This document shows positions 34,129 to 41,254 of a stretch of 41,309 nt of DNA, one piece after another. The position numbers and the translations under genes are program-made. The notes beneath the pieces were generated by a model, which was not told where the DNA came from, ran no database searches, and was given only the letters and a program-made list of their open reading frames with translations. Position 1 is the first letter of the stretch; the number at the start of each line of letters is the position of its first letter. Source of the DNA: Sporichthya brevicatena (lineage in GTDB: Bacteria > Actinomycetota > Actinomycetes > Sporichthyales > Sporichthyaceae); assembly GCF_039525035.1 (NCBI RefSeq), contig NZ_BAAAHE010000034.1:1-41309 (forward strand), in the 5' to 3' direction.

Positions 34129-35001
34129 GTGGCAACGCGGTTTCCCATGATCGACCCCTGGGTAAACCCGAACTTCGCGGTGACGGAGGTCGACCCGGCG
34201 GTGGCTGGTCTTTTCCGCGGGTTGGCGGAGCGCCGACGTCGCGGAACCACGTTGCCGCAGTTGGTCGACGAGATGGATGAGGCCAACGTCCGGCGGGCGA
34301 TCCTCTGCGCGGGCTACCGCGGCGCCGACAACCTGCCCTGGGTCGCCGAGGCGATTCAGATGCACCCCGATCGATTTGCCGGCTCCTTGGTCGTGGACCC
34401 GCGGACCGGCATGGCGGCGGTGCGAGCGATCGAGCACGTCGTTCGCGACCTCGGTTTCGTCCTGATCCGTGTGCTCGCGCTGGAGACCCAGCTCCCGTAC
34501 GACCACGCGTCCTACTTCCCCGTCTACGCGAAATGCGCCGAGTTGGGCGTGCCCATCACCGTGAACGTCGGCATCCCCGGGCCGCGGGTTCCGGGCCGGG
34601 TGCAGGACCCCATCTCCCTCGACGAGGTCTGCTGCTTCTTCCCCGAGCTCACGGTGGTCATGTCGCACGGCGGGGACCCGTGGGCGGACGTCTGCGTCAA
34701 GCTCATGACCAAGTGGGAGAACCTCCACTACATGACGTCGGCGTACTCGCCGCGGCGCATCCCGACGCCGGCCGTGGACTACCTCAGGGGCCGGGGCCGC
34801 AAGCGGGTCATGTGGGCCAGCGACTACCCCATCCTCGAATTCTCGCGGTGTCGGGAGCAGATCGCCGCGATGGACCTCGACGAGCAGACACGGTTCGACT
34901 TCGCCTACGGCAACGCGGCGCGCATGTTCTTCCCGGACATCGCGGACGTTGCGGACGTTGCGGTCGAGGGGCCTGGGGCTACGGCAGGGGCGGCCCGATG
35001 A
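34129..35001 (+). CDS. amidohydrolase_2 (ACMSD-like) family protein lacking HxH
   Basis: Predicted 290 residues. GTG 34129 is 8 bases after GAAGG; a GTG at 34120 directly abuts that site and is less likely. The fold is the metal-dependent amidohydrolase_2 type: the MSHGGDPWAD block (about 183-192) and MWASDYPIL (about 228-236) carry the expected His and catalytic Asp. The N-terminal HxH, which normally follows Ile-Asp and binds the metal, is replaced by IDPWVNPNF. It may have an altered metal site or another activity. Relatives are decarboxylases, lactonases and ring-fission product hydrolases. It heads the last unit of the cluster and overlaps the DUF35 gene by 4 bases. Confidence 0.8.
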   Translation: MATRFPMIDPWVNPNFAVTEVDPAVAGLFRGLAERRRRGTTLPQLVDEMDEANVRRAILCAGYRGADNLPWVAEAIQMHPDRFAGSLVVDPRTGMAAVRAIEHVVRDLGFVLIRVLALETQLPYDHASYFPVYAKCAELGVPITVNVGIPGPRVPGRVQDPISLDEVCCFFPELTVVMSHGGDPWADVCVKLMTKWENLHYMTSAYSPRRIPTPAVDYLRGRGRKRVMWASDYPILEFSRCREQIAAMDLDEQTRFDFAYGNAARMFFPDIADVADVAVEGPGATAGAAR

Positions 35002-35462
35002 CGCGCGCCATGCCGGCCGCCCGCGCGATGGCGTCGAGACCATCGCTGGAGGATCTCGCCGTCCTCGGCGTACGTCCGGCGATCACTCCGGAGTCCAAGC
35101 CGTTCTGGGACGCCGCCGCACAGAGCCGCCTCGTCGTCGAACGGTGCGACGACTGCGGGCTCCACGTGTTCCCGCCCCGGGGCATCTGCCGCCGGTGTCT
35201 CGGCCGGTCGCTGTCCTGGGTCGACGTCGCGCCGCCGGCGGTGCTCCACGCCTTCACACACAACCACCACCCGTGGGCGCCGGGTCTCGGCGTCTACACG
35301 GTGGGTCTGGTGGAACTTCCCGAACACGACCGCATCCGCATGGTCGGCGTGCTCGACCAGTTGGAACGCGAACCCCGCATCGGGGACCTTCTCGACTTCA
35401 CCTTCACGCCCTTTTCCGAAGGGCTCACCCGGATCGGCTTCGTACCCTGGCTCGGCGCATGA
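34998..35462 (+). CDS. DUF35 OB-fold/zinc-ribbon acyl-CoA binding protein
   Basis: Predicted 154 residues, ATG 34998 in an ATGA overlap. The rubredoxin-like zinc ribbon is C50-x2-C53 and C64-x2-C67, and an OB-fold follows (HAFTHNHHPWAPGLGVYTVGLVEL). Such proteins pair with thiolase-like proteins of the lipid-transfer group. In cholesterol side-chain degradation Ltp2 with the DUF35 domain of ChsH2 makes a retro-aldolase. The thiolase-like gene follows with a 4-base overlap, so the same complex is likely here. Confidence 0.87.
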   Translation: MTRAMPAARAMASRPSLEDLAVLGVRPAITPESKPFWDAAAQSRLVVERCDDCGLHVFPPRGICRRCLGRSLSWVDVAPPAVLHAFTHNHHPWAPGLGVYTVGLVELPEHDRIRMVGVLDQLEREPRIGDLLDFTFTPFSEGLTRIGFVPWLGA

Positions 35463-36637
35463 CGGACAAGCCCCACGCGATCATCACGGGAATCGGACAG
35501 TCAGCCATCGGGCGGCGCCTACCGCAGACCGCGTACCAACTGACGATCGACGCGATCCTCGCGGCGATCGATGACGCCGGCCTCTCGGTCCGGGACATCG
35601 ACGGCCTCGTCACGTACCCCGGCAACGCCGTGCCACTGAATCCGGGCTTCAACGGACCTGACCTCTACGAGATCCAGGACGGGCTCGGGCTGTCCCTCAA
35701 CTGGCACCTCGGCGTGTGTCAGGGGCCGGCTCAATTCATGTCCGTCGCGGCGGCGGCGGGAGCGGTCAGCCTGGGACTCTGTCGCCATGCGGTGGTCTTT
35801 CGCACGACCACGGAGGCGAGCGCGCAGAGCGGCGGCCGTCGTGGGGGGCTCGGGTCTCCTGGGTTCGAGATGGAAGGGGTCCTGTCCTGGTTGCTTGCAT
35901 CGGGAGCAGTGTCCGCCGCCAACTGGACCGCCTTCTACACCCAGCACCACATGCGGGCATACGGCACCACCAAAGAACAGCTCGGTGCGGTGGCCGTGGC
36001 GCAGCGTGCCGCGGCGATGCTGAACCCGCACGCCATCATGCGTGAACCGATGTCGATGCACGACTACCTGTCGAGTCGGATGATTTCGACCCCGTTGTCG
36101 CTGCTGGACTGCGACATCCCGGTGGACGGATCGCTCGCGATCGTGGTCTCGCACCCCGACACGGCTCCCGATGCGCGGCACTACGCGACCATCGAGGCCT
36201 TGGGTACGGCCATGCGTCATCGGCCGTACTGGGAGCACTGGCCCGATCTCACGGAGATGGCGACCCACGACGCCGCCGACCACATGTGGAGCCAGACCGA
36301 TCTACGGCCGTCGGACGTCGACGTCGTGCAGATCTACGACGCGTTCAGCCCGTTCGTGCTCTTCTGGCTCGAAGCCTTGGGGTTCTGCAAGCCCGGCGAG
36401 AGCGGCCCATTCGTCGAAGGTGGACATCGCATCGGCTTGAACGGCGAGCTCCCGATCAACACCTGGGGTGGACAGCTCTCCGGGGGACGACTGCACGGCT
36501 GGGGCTTCCTGGCCGAGGCGTTGCACCAGCTCTGGGGTCAGGCCGGGCTGCGCCAGCTCGACAAGGCCGAGGTCGCCGTCGCGGGAGTCGGTGGAGGCGC
36601 GTCCGCGAGTTCAATGCTGTTGACCGCAGGGAGGTAA
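35459..36637 (+). CDS. thiolase-fold lipid-transfer protein, probable retro-aldolase (Ltp2-like)
   Basis: Predicted 392 residues, ATG 35459 in an ATGA overlap. It is a thiolase fold of the SCP2/Ltp group: IITGIGQSAIGR at the start, a QIYDAFSPFVLFWLEALGF block and GGQLSGGRLHGWGFLAEALHQL near the end. The last is where Ltp2-type aldolases have lost normal thiolase catalysis. C87 (GVCQGP) sits near the position of the thiolase nucleophile, but its environment differs. With the DUF35 protein it probably cleaves a beta-hydroxy acyl-CoA by retro-aldol reaction, releasing a ketone or aldehyde and a short acyl-CoA. The substrate is unknown. Confidence 0.86.
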   Translation: MTDKPHAIITGIGQSAIGRRLPQTAYQLTIDAILAAIDDAGLSVRDIDGLVTYPGNAVPLNPGFNGPDLYEIQDGLGLSLNWHLGVCQGPAQFMSVAAAAGAVSLGLCRHAVVFRTTTEASAQSGGRRGGLGSPGFEMEGVLSWLLASGAVSAANWTAFYTQHHMRAYGTTKEQLGAVAVAQRAAAMLNPHAIMREPMSMHDYLSSRMISTPLSLLDCDIPVDGSLAIVVSHPDTAPDARHYATIEALGTAMRHRPYWEHWPDLTEMATHDAADHMWSQTDLRPSDVDVVQIYDAFSPFVLFWLEALGFCKPGESGPFVEGGHRIGLNGELPINTWGGQLSGGRLHGWGFLAEALHQLWGQAGLRQLDKAEVAVAGVGGGASASSMLLTAGR

Positions 36638-36641
36638 GTGG

Positions 36642-37628
36642 GTGGTCACCGCCTCCGTGATCCTGGAGGACGACTATTCCCACCCCCGAGCACGAGATCC
36701 GCTCTGGCGCGAGAGCGCCTGGTTCACCATCAGCGTTCCCGAGCGGAAGCTGCACGGGTTCATCTGCGTCGACCTCCGGCCGCGCCTGCGCACCGCTTCG
36801 ACCGGCGTCGTCCTCTACGAGCCGGTCGGTGAGGAGGTCTACGACTGCGTCCACTACGACTGGGTGGAACGTCCGGCGGTGGACGTGGAAGCTGCGCTGT
36901 TCGAGTTTTCCAAGCCGGACAACCTCGCCGTCCGGTGCGTCGAACCGGGCAACAGATACCGGATCACCTATGACCGCAACGACGTCGAACTCGACGTGGA
37001 GTTCAACGGACTGGCCCCCGTCGTGACGAGCCCGTTCGAGCCCGGATCGGACGGGTGGGGATCGGGCCAGGACGAGCAACCGGGTCGGATGACCGGCGTT
37101 CTCTGGATTCGAGGCGAGAAGCATTCGATCTCGTGCGTTTCCAGCCGCGGTCGCATGTGGGGAGTGCGCGACTATCGGCGCCGTTCGTGGGCCGAGTTCC
37201 CACGCCACGACCGGCCGTGGTTCAACGACGGCGCCGGTCGCGCGATGAGCATGTACACGGTGCCGACGAGAGAGCCCGAACGCGACTTCGTCCACTACGC
37301 CAGCGATCGTCTGTTGTCCGGCTGGTTCCACGACGGTGTCCGAACTGCTGCTCTAGTTCGGGGAGACCGGAAGGTGCTGGAGAGGCGGCGTGACGGGGTG
37401 GCGACGGTCGTCGCGATAGAGGGCGAGGACGAGCTGGGTCGCCGCTTCGCCGCCGAAGGCCGGCGCGTGGCCCTGCTCAAGTGGTCCGGACTGCCGGGTC
37501 TGATTGCGTTCCCGGCGCTCTACGAATGGCAGCTCGACAGTGGCGATCAGGTCTGGGGCGGGACCTGCGAGGTGTTCCCGGCCGACTTCTTCCGCCAATT
37601 CGTCCGGCGCAGCCGAGGAAGGTACTGA
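36642..37628 (+). CDS. protein of unknown function, possibly lipocalin/AttH-like
   Basis: Predicted 328 residues from GTG 36642, 7 bases after GGGAGG. It has no signal peptide or membrane helix. It has many Trp, Arg and Glu residues and alternating strand-like segments: WFTISVPERKLHGFICVDLRP near the start, GVLWIRGEKHSI and GMWGVRDYRRRSW in the middle, and LYEWQLDSGDQVWGG at the end. The pattern recalls AttH-like, hydroxyneurosporene-synthase-like double lipocalin proteins, which can bind or isomerise hydrophobic compounds. That similarity is a weak impression. It is part of the mftD unit; the 18-codon ORF overlaps its stop. Confidence 0.75.
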   Translation: MVTASVILEDDYSHPRARDPLWRESAWFTISVPERKLHGFICVDLRPRLRTASTGVVLYEPVGEEVYDCVHYDWVERPAVDVEAALFEFSKPDNLAVRCVEPGNRYRITYDRNDVELDVEFNGLAPVVTSPFEPGSDGWGSGQDEQPGRMTGVLWIRGEKHSISCVSSRGRMWGVRDYRRRSWAEFPRHDRPWFNDGAGRAMSMYTVPTREPERDFVHYASDRLLSGWFHDGVRTAALVRGDRKVLERRRDGVATVVAIEGEDELGRRFAAEGRRVALLKWSGLPGLIAFPALYEWQLDSGDQVWGGTCEVFPADFFRQFVRRSRGRY

Positions 37629-37684
37629 TGATCCGACAGATTCTGCCCGGCGCCGGAAATGCCCCAGTGGTGGTGGCCCTGTGA
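37628..37684 (+). CDS. 18-residue ORF translationally coupled to mftD
   Basis: ATG 37628 overlaps the preceding stop by one base (TGATG), and its TGA overlaps the GTG start of mftD (37681). It is preceded by a good Shine-Dalgarno, GAGGAAGG, 5 bases upstream, whereas mftD has only a weak GGTGGTGG-like site. The predicted peptide is MIRQILPGAGNAPVVVAL. It does not look like the mycofactocin precursor MftA. It may only deliver ribosomes to mftD, or be a remnant of a lost gene. Confidence 0.4.
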   Translation: MIRQILPGAGNAPVVVAL

Positions 37685-38853
37685 ATACATGGTTCGAGAC
37701 GGTCGCGCAGGCGCAGCGGCGGGCCAAGCGGCGGCTGCCGCGGTCGGTGTACAAGGCACTGATCGCCGGGTCGGAGCGTGGTCTGACGCTGGAGGACAAC
37801 CTCAAGGCGTTCGGTGAGCTCGGGTTCGCCCCGCACGTGGCCGGTGCGTCGGCCAAGCGTGAGCAGGGCGTGCGGGTGCTGGGCCAGGACATCTCGATGC
37901 CGGTGCTGATCTCCCCGACGGGTGTGCAGGCCGTGCACCCCGACGGTGAGGTGGCGGTGGCCCGGGCCGCGGCGGCGCGGGGGATCGCGATGGGGTTGTC
38001 CTCGTTCGCGTCCAAGCCGATCGAGGACGTCGTGGCGACCGGGGTGCCGACGTTCTTCCAGCTGTACTGGTCCGGGTCGCGGGAGGCGATGATCGCGCGG
38101 CTGGACCGCGCGCGTGCGAACGGGGCGAAGGGAATCATCCTGACGCTGGACTGGTCGTTCTCCCACCAGCGCGACTGGGGTTCGCCCTCGATCCCGCAGT
38201 CGATCGATGTCAAGACCGCGGTGAAGTTCGCTCCCGAGGTGGCGATCCGGCCGCAGTGGCTGCTGGCCTTCGCCAAGACCGGCAAGCTGCCGGACCTGGG
38301 CGTGCCGAACGTGCGCCCGCGCACGGAGCCCTCGCCGGGGTTCTTCGAGGCGTACGGCGAGTGGATGATGACCCCGCCCCCGTCGTGGGAGGACGTGGCC
38401 TGGCTGCGTTCGCAGTGGGACGGGCCGTTCCTGCTCAAGGGCGTGTGCCGGGTCGATGACGCCAAGCGCGCGGTCGATGCGGGGGTCTCGGCGATCTCGG
38501 TGTCCAACCACGGTGGGAACAATCTGGATGGCACCCCCGCGGCGATCCGGGCGCTGCCGGCGGTCGCGGACGCGGTCGGTTCCCAGATCGAGGTTCTCTT
38601 CGACGGCGGTATCCGCCGTGGTTCGGACGTGGTCAAGGCCGTTGCCCTCGGCGCCCGTGCGGTGATGATCGGCCGCGCCTACCTGTGGGGCCTGGCGGCC
38701 AACGGCCAGGCCGGGGTCGAGAACGTCCTGGACATCCTGCGTGCGGGTATCGACTCCACCATGCTCGCCACCGGCAAGTCCGAGGTCAGCGAGTTCTCCC
38801 GTTCCGACATCCTCATCCCCGACGGGTTCACCCGCGCCCTCGGCGCGGACTGA
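37681..38853 (+). CDS. mftD: MftD, pre-mycofactocin synthase (FMN-dependent)
   Basis: Predicted 390 residues, GTG 37681. It is a lactate-dehydrogenase-type FMN TIM barrel. Several stretches are as I remember them from mycobacterial MftD (Rv0694): WFETVAQAQRRAKRRLP, GLSSFASKPIE, SNHGGNNLDGTPA and GRAYLWGLAANGQAG. MftD oxidatively deaminates the premycofactocin intermediate to give the redox-active alpha-keto group. No mftA, B, C, E or F is present in the window, so the rest must be elsewhere. It is the last gene of the unit controlled by the element at 34089 and is convergent with the truncated flavoenzyme. Its link with two mycofactocin-type SDRs is functionally sensible. Confidence 0.9.
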   Translation: MNTWFETVAQAQRRAKRRLPRSVYKALIAGSERGLTLEDNLKAFGELGFAPHVAGASAKREQGVRVLGQDISMPVLISPTGVQAVHPDGEVAVARAAAARGIAMGLSSFASKPIEDVVATGVPTFFQLYWSGSREAMIARLDRARANGAKGIILTLDWSFSHQRDWGSPSIPQSIDVKTAVKFAPEVAIRPQWLLAFAKTGKLPDLGVPNVRPRTEPSPGFFEAYGEWMMTPPPSWEDVAWLRSQWDGPFLLKGVCRVDDAKRAVDAGVSAISVSNHGGNNLDGTPAAIRALPAVADAVGSQIEVLFDGGIRRGSDVVKAVALGARAVMIGRAYLWGLAANGQAGVENVLDILRAGIDSTMLATGKSEVSEFSRSDILIPDGFTRALGAD

Positions 38854-38879
38854 CCCGTAGGCCCGGAACGCTCGGTCTC

Positions 38880-39656
38880 TCAGAGCGGCTGACGGCGCCG
38901 GACGCGATCAGCGCCGATCTCGCGGACCGAGGATGAACCCAGGAACGCAAGCGTCCGATCGATTTCGGCGAGGAGGATGTCGAGCACCTTCCTCACCCCG
39001 GGTTCTCCGCCAGCTCCGAGGCCGTAGTGGTACGGCCGACCGATGCAACACGCCGTCGCGCCGAGGGCCAGGGCCTTCGCTATGTCGCTGCCCCGCCGGA
39101 TGCCGCCGTCGAGCAGGACATCACCGCGTCCGGCGACCGCGCTGGCAATCTCCGGCAGCACGGACAGGCTGGCGGGCGCACCGTCGAGAAGCCGACCGCC
39201 GTGGTTCGAGACGATCACGCCGTTGGCGCCGCGCTCGATGCACTGAACCGCGTCGCTGGGGTCGAGGATGCCCTTCACCAGCAGCGGGCGGTCCCATCGG
39301 TCGCGAACCCGCTGCAGGTCGTCCCAACTCCGCTTCGGGCCACTGGACAACGCCTGGCCGGGAATGACGGGCCGCGGTGGGAACTTGCGTTTCACCTCCG
39401 CCTCGCCGAGGTTGCGTGCGGCGATGAGGTGCGCGGTCCGCAGGAAGCCCGCCGCCCACTGCGGTCGCGACGCCACATCGAGCACGTTGCGCACCGTGTA
39501 CTTGGCCGGGATCGCGCCGCGGCGTAGCGAGCGCTCAAGGCTCCCGCCGACCGGGGCGTCGACCATCATCACGAGCGCCTCGTAGCCGGCGGCGTAGGCA
39601 CGCTTGACCAGAGACTCCATCAGTCCGGCGTCCGGAATGATCGGACGCCCGACCAT
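38880..39656 (-). pseudogene. 5'-truncated lactate dehydrogenase-type FMN enzyme
   Basis: The C-terminal two thirds of an alpha-hydroxy-acid dehydrogenase/oxidase survive: GYEALVMMVDAPVGG, SNHGGRLLDGAP, LLDGGIRRGSDIAKA and GRPYHYGLGAGG. Full members are about 380 residues and start with a ~120-residue segment that is missing here. From ATG 39656 about 258 residues remain; the frame continues upstream only into the 3' end of the integrase gene. The break at about 39,640-39,700 coincides with the integrase gene's end, so an insertion or deletion probably removed the 5' part. It is related to but clearly different from mftD. Confidence 0.75.
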
Positions 39657-39708
39657 CACAGGATTGCTCTGTGAAGCGGTCGCGGCGCCTGAGTGACGGC
39701 TCGTCAGT

Positions 39709-41160
39709 TCAGGTGTGCGATTCTGAGCGGCCGACAACGATCGCTCGGCGGCCGCGCTCGGCTGACACGAGTCCCTCGTCCTTGAGCATCGCGATGGCCC
39801 GTGCTGCGGTGTTGGGTGCCATGTTGTGTTCAGACGCCAGCTCGGCGAGGGTCGGCAACTGGGCACCGACGGGCAGAGCGCCGGACAGGATCGACGCCCG
39901 GAGGCTGGCGGCCAGCTGCTCGTAGGGCGATTGCGGCCGCCGAAGGGCGGGCTCCGGTCGCGGGATCAGCCCCGCGATCTTCTCCGCGGCCCGGCGATCG
40001 GCGTCGGCACTCCACCCGGCGTAGGTGCGCAATGTCGTGGTCCCACCGCTGCCGTGGCCGAGTCGGCCGGCGACTGTCCGGACGTCGACGTTCGCGGCGA
40101 TCAGCTCGGTGGCGGAGTAGTGCCGCAAGGAGTGCAGGCGCGTGCTGCGGAGATCCAACTTCACCGCGAGCTTTCGGTATCGCTGGGTGACGCTGGAGGG
40201 CGTGAGTGGGGTCGTTCCGTCCGCGGCCCGGGAAAAGACGAAGGAATCGCGGGACCACTCGACGCCCAGCGCTGCGCACGCGGCTTGCCGTCGCTTGCGC
40301 AATTCCTGCAGCTGGTCGACCGAGTGCTGGTCCAGTGCCACACGCCGGGTCTGATTCGTCTTCGTCCGCTTCTCGACGCCGCCCCAGTGGCTCCGCTCGA
40401 TCGTGATGTAGCCGTCCTTCAGATTCACGTCGGTCCACCGGAGGGCGCAGAGCTCGCCGCGACGCCAACCGAGCACCATGGTGAGGAAGAGCAGAAGCGC
40501 CCAGTCGGGATCGCGGGATGCCTCGGCGAGGAGCGCCCGGGCCTCCTCCGGCGTCGGAGGGTCGGGCTCGTGCCGGTGAGACGCCGGCGGTTCCGCCAGT
40601 TCTGCTTCGTTCACGGACAGGAACTTCCACCGCACGGCGCGGTCGAGGACCGAGCGGATGATGAAGTGCACCTTGCGAACCGTGTTCGGCGCCAGAGGCT
40701 CGCACTGGTGCCCGGCCTTCGGGCGGCCGCTGCACAGCGCCCGGCACTTGAGCAGACGCGAGTAGAGCAGCTCCAGCTGTTCGGCCGTGATCTTGTGAAC
40801 CGGCTTCTTGCCCAGCGTCGGCTCGATGTACAGCCGGATCAGCTGCTCGTTGCGCTCCCGAGTACTGGCCTCGTGTCGGACCACCTCGCGCCACTGCTCG
40901 ATTGCTTGCGCCATGGAGATCGACGCTTTCGGCTGGCGCCGGTCGTGAATCTGGCTGACCAGGCGGGCGAGTTCCGCCTTAGCTTCGGTCTTGGTGCGGG
41001 CTGTGGCCCGGAGGTACATCTGCCGCCCGGTCAAGGCGTCCCGGCCGGCGTACACGCGGACGCGATACCGGCCCGAGGGGAGCAGCTCGATGCTCCCCTC
41101 CGCGCGTCCCCCGGACCACCGCCACATCTGCAGGCTACGGGAGTTCATGCCACGTTTCAT
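39709..41160 (-). CDS. tyrosine recombinase/integrase fused to a GntR-type winged helix
   Basis: Predicted 483 residues from ATG 41160; AAGGTGAG lies 9 bases upstream. There is an N-terminal arm-binding-like domain (about 20-75), a SAM-like core-binding domain (about 80-185), and a catalytic domain with R233 (GWRRGEL), H343-S-L-R346-H347 and the nucleophile Y380 in TLRTYAGW. Residues about 412-475 are a second module: YEQLAASLRASILSGALPVG, LPTLAELASEHNMAPNTAAR and LKDEGLVSAERGRRAIVV form a GntR-type winged helix. The catalytic residues are intact, so it may be active. The fused domain could bind its own promoter or attachment site. Confidence 0.88.
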   Translation of the reverse strand: MKRGMNSRSLQMWRWSGGRAEGSIELLPSGRYRVRVYAGRDALTGRQMYLRATARTKTEAKAELARLVSQIHDRRQPKASISMAQAIEQWREVVRHEASTRERNEQLIRLYIEPTLGKKPVHKITAEQLELLYSRLLKCRALCSGRPKAGHQCEPLAPNTVRKVHFIIRSVLDRAVRWKFLSVNEAELAEPPASHRHEPDPPTPEEARALLAEASRDPDWALLLFLTMVLGWRRGELCALRWTDVNLKDGYITIERSHWGGVEKRTKTNQTRRVALDQHSVDQLQELRKRRQAACAALGVEWSRDSFVFSRAADGTTPLTPSSVTQRYRKLAVKLDLRSTRLHSLRHYSATELIAANVDVRTVAGRLGHGSGGTTTLRTYAGWSADADRRAAEKIAGLIPRPEPALRRPQSPYEQLAASLRASILSGALPVGAQLPTLAELASEHNMAPNTAARAIAMLKDEGLVSAERGRRAIVVGRSESHT

Positions 41161-41195
41161 GCCACGCGGCTCACCTTGGTGAACTTTGTGGAGAC
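41140..41195 (+). repeat. right copy of att-like repeat at integrase start
   Basis: This matches 1948-2003 in direct orientation (26 of 29 identical in the first part). It contains two exact copies of TTCATGCCACG at 41144-41154 and 41156-41166, spaced 12 bases. They overlap the integrase start codons. The spacing of about one helical turn suits protein binding, for instance by the integrase itself. Confidence 0.5.
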
Positions 41196-41216
41196 AAACC
41201 CGCAGGTCAGAAGATG

Positions 41217-41254
41217 TGCCCCCGCGCAGATTCGAACTGCGGACACCCGCTTTA
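41217..41254 (-). tRNA. 3'-half tRNA remnant, probable attachment core (not a full tRNA)
   Basis: On the minus strand the order is: TAA of an anticodon loop, AGCGG (3' anticodon stem), GTGTC (variable loop), CGCAG-TTCGAAT-CTGCG (T-arm), CGGGGGC (acceptor 3' strand) and A (discriminator). No matching 5' half (GCCCCCG, D-arm) exists upstream. An anticodon ending in T with this acceptor would suit tRNA-Lys, but this is tentative. Integrases often use the 3' half of a tRNA as their attachment site, and the integrase gene begins 57 bases away. Confidence 0.65.

Noticed and set aside
37353-38636. Two long minus-strand frames opposite mftD
   Set aside because: mftD is unambiguous on the plus strand; the opposite frames have composition bias only.
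38869-38887. Possible terminator between mftD and the truncated flavoenzyme
   Set aside because: Only a 5-bp stem (CGCTC/GAGCG) with a 9-base loop and no T-tract.
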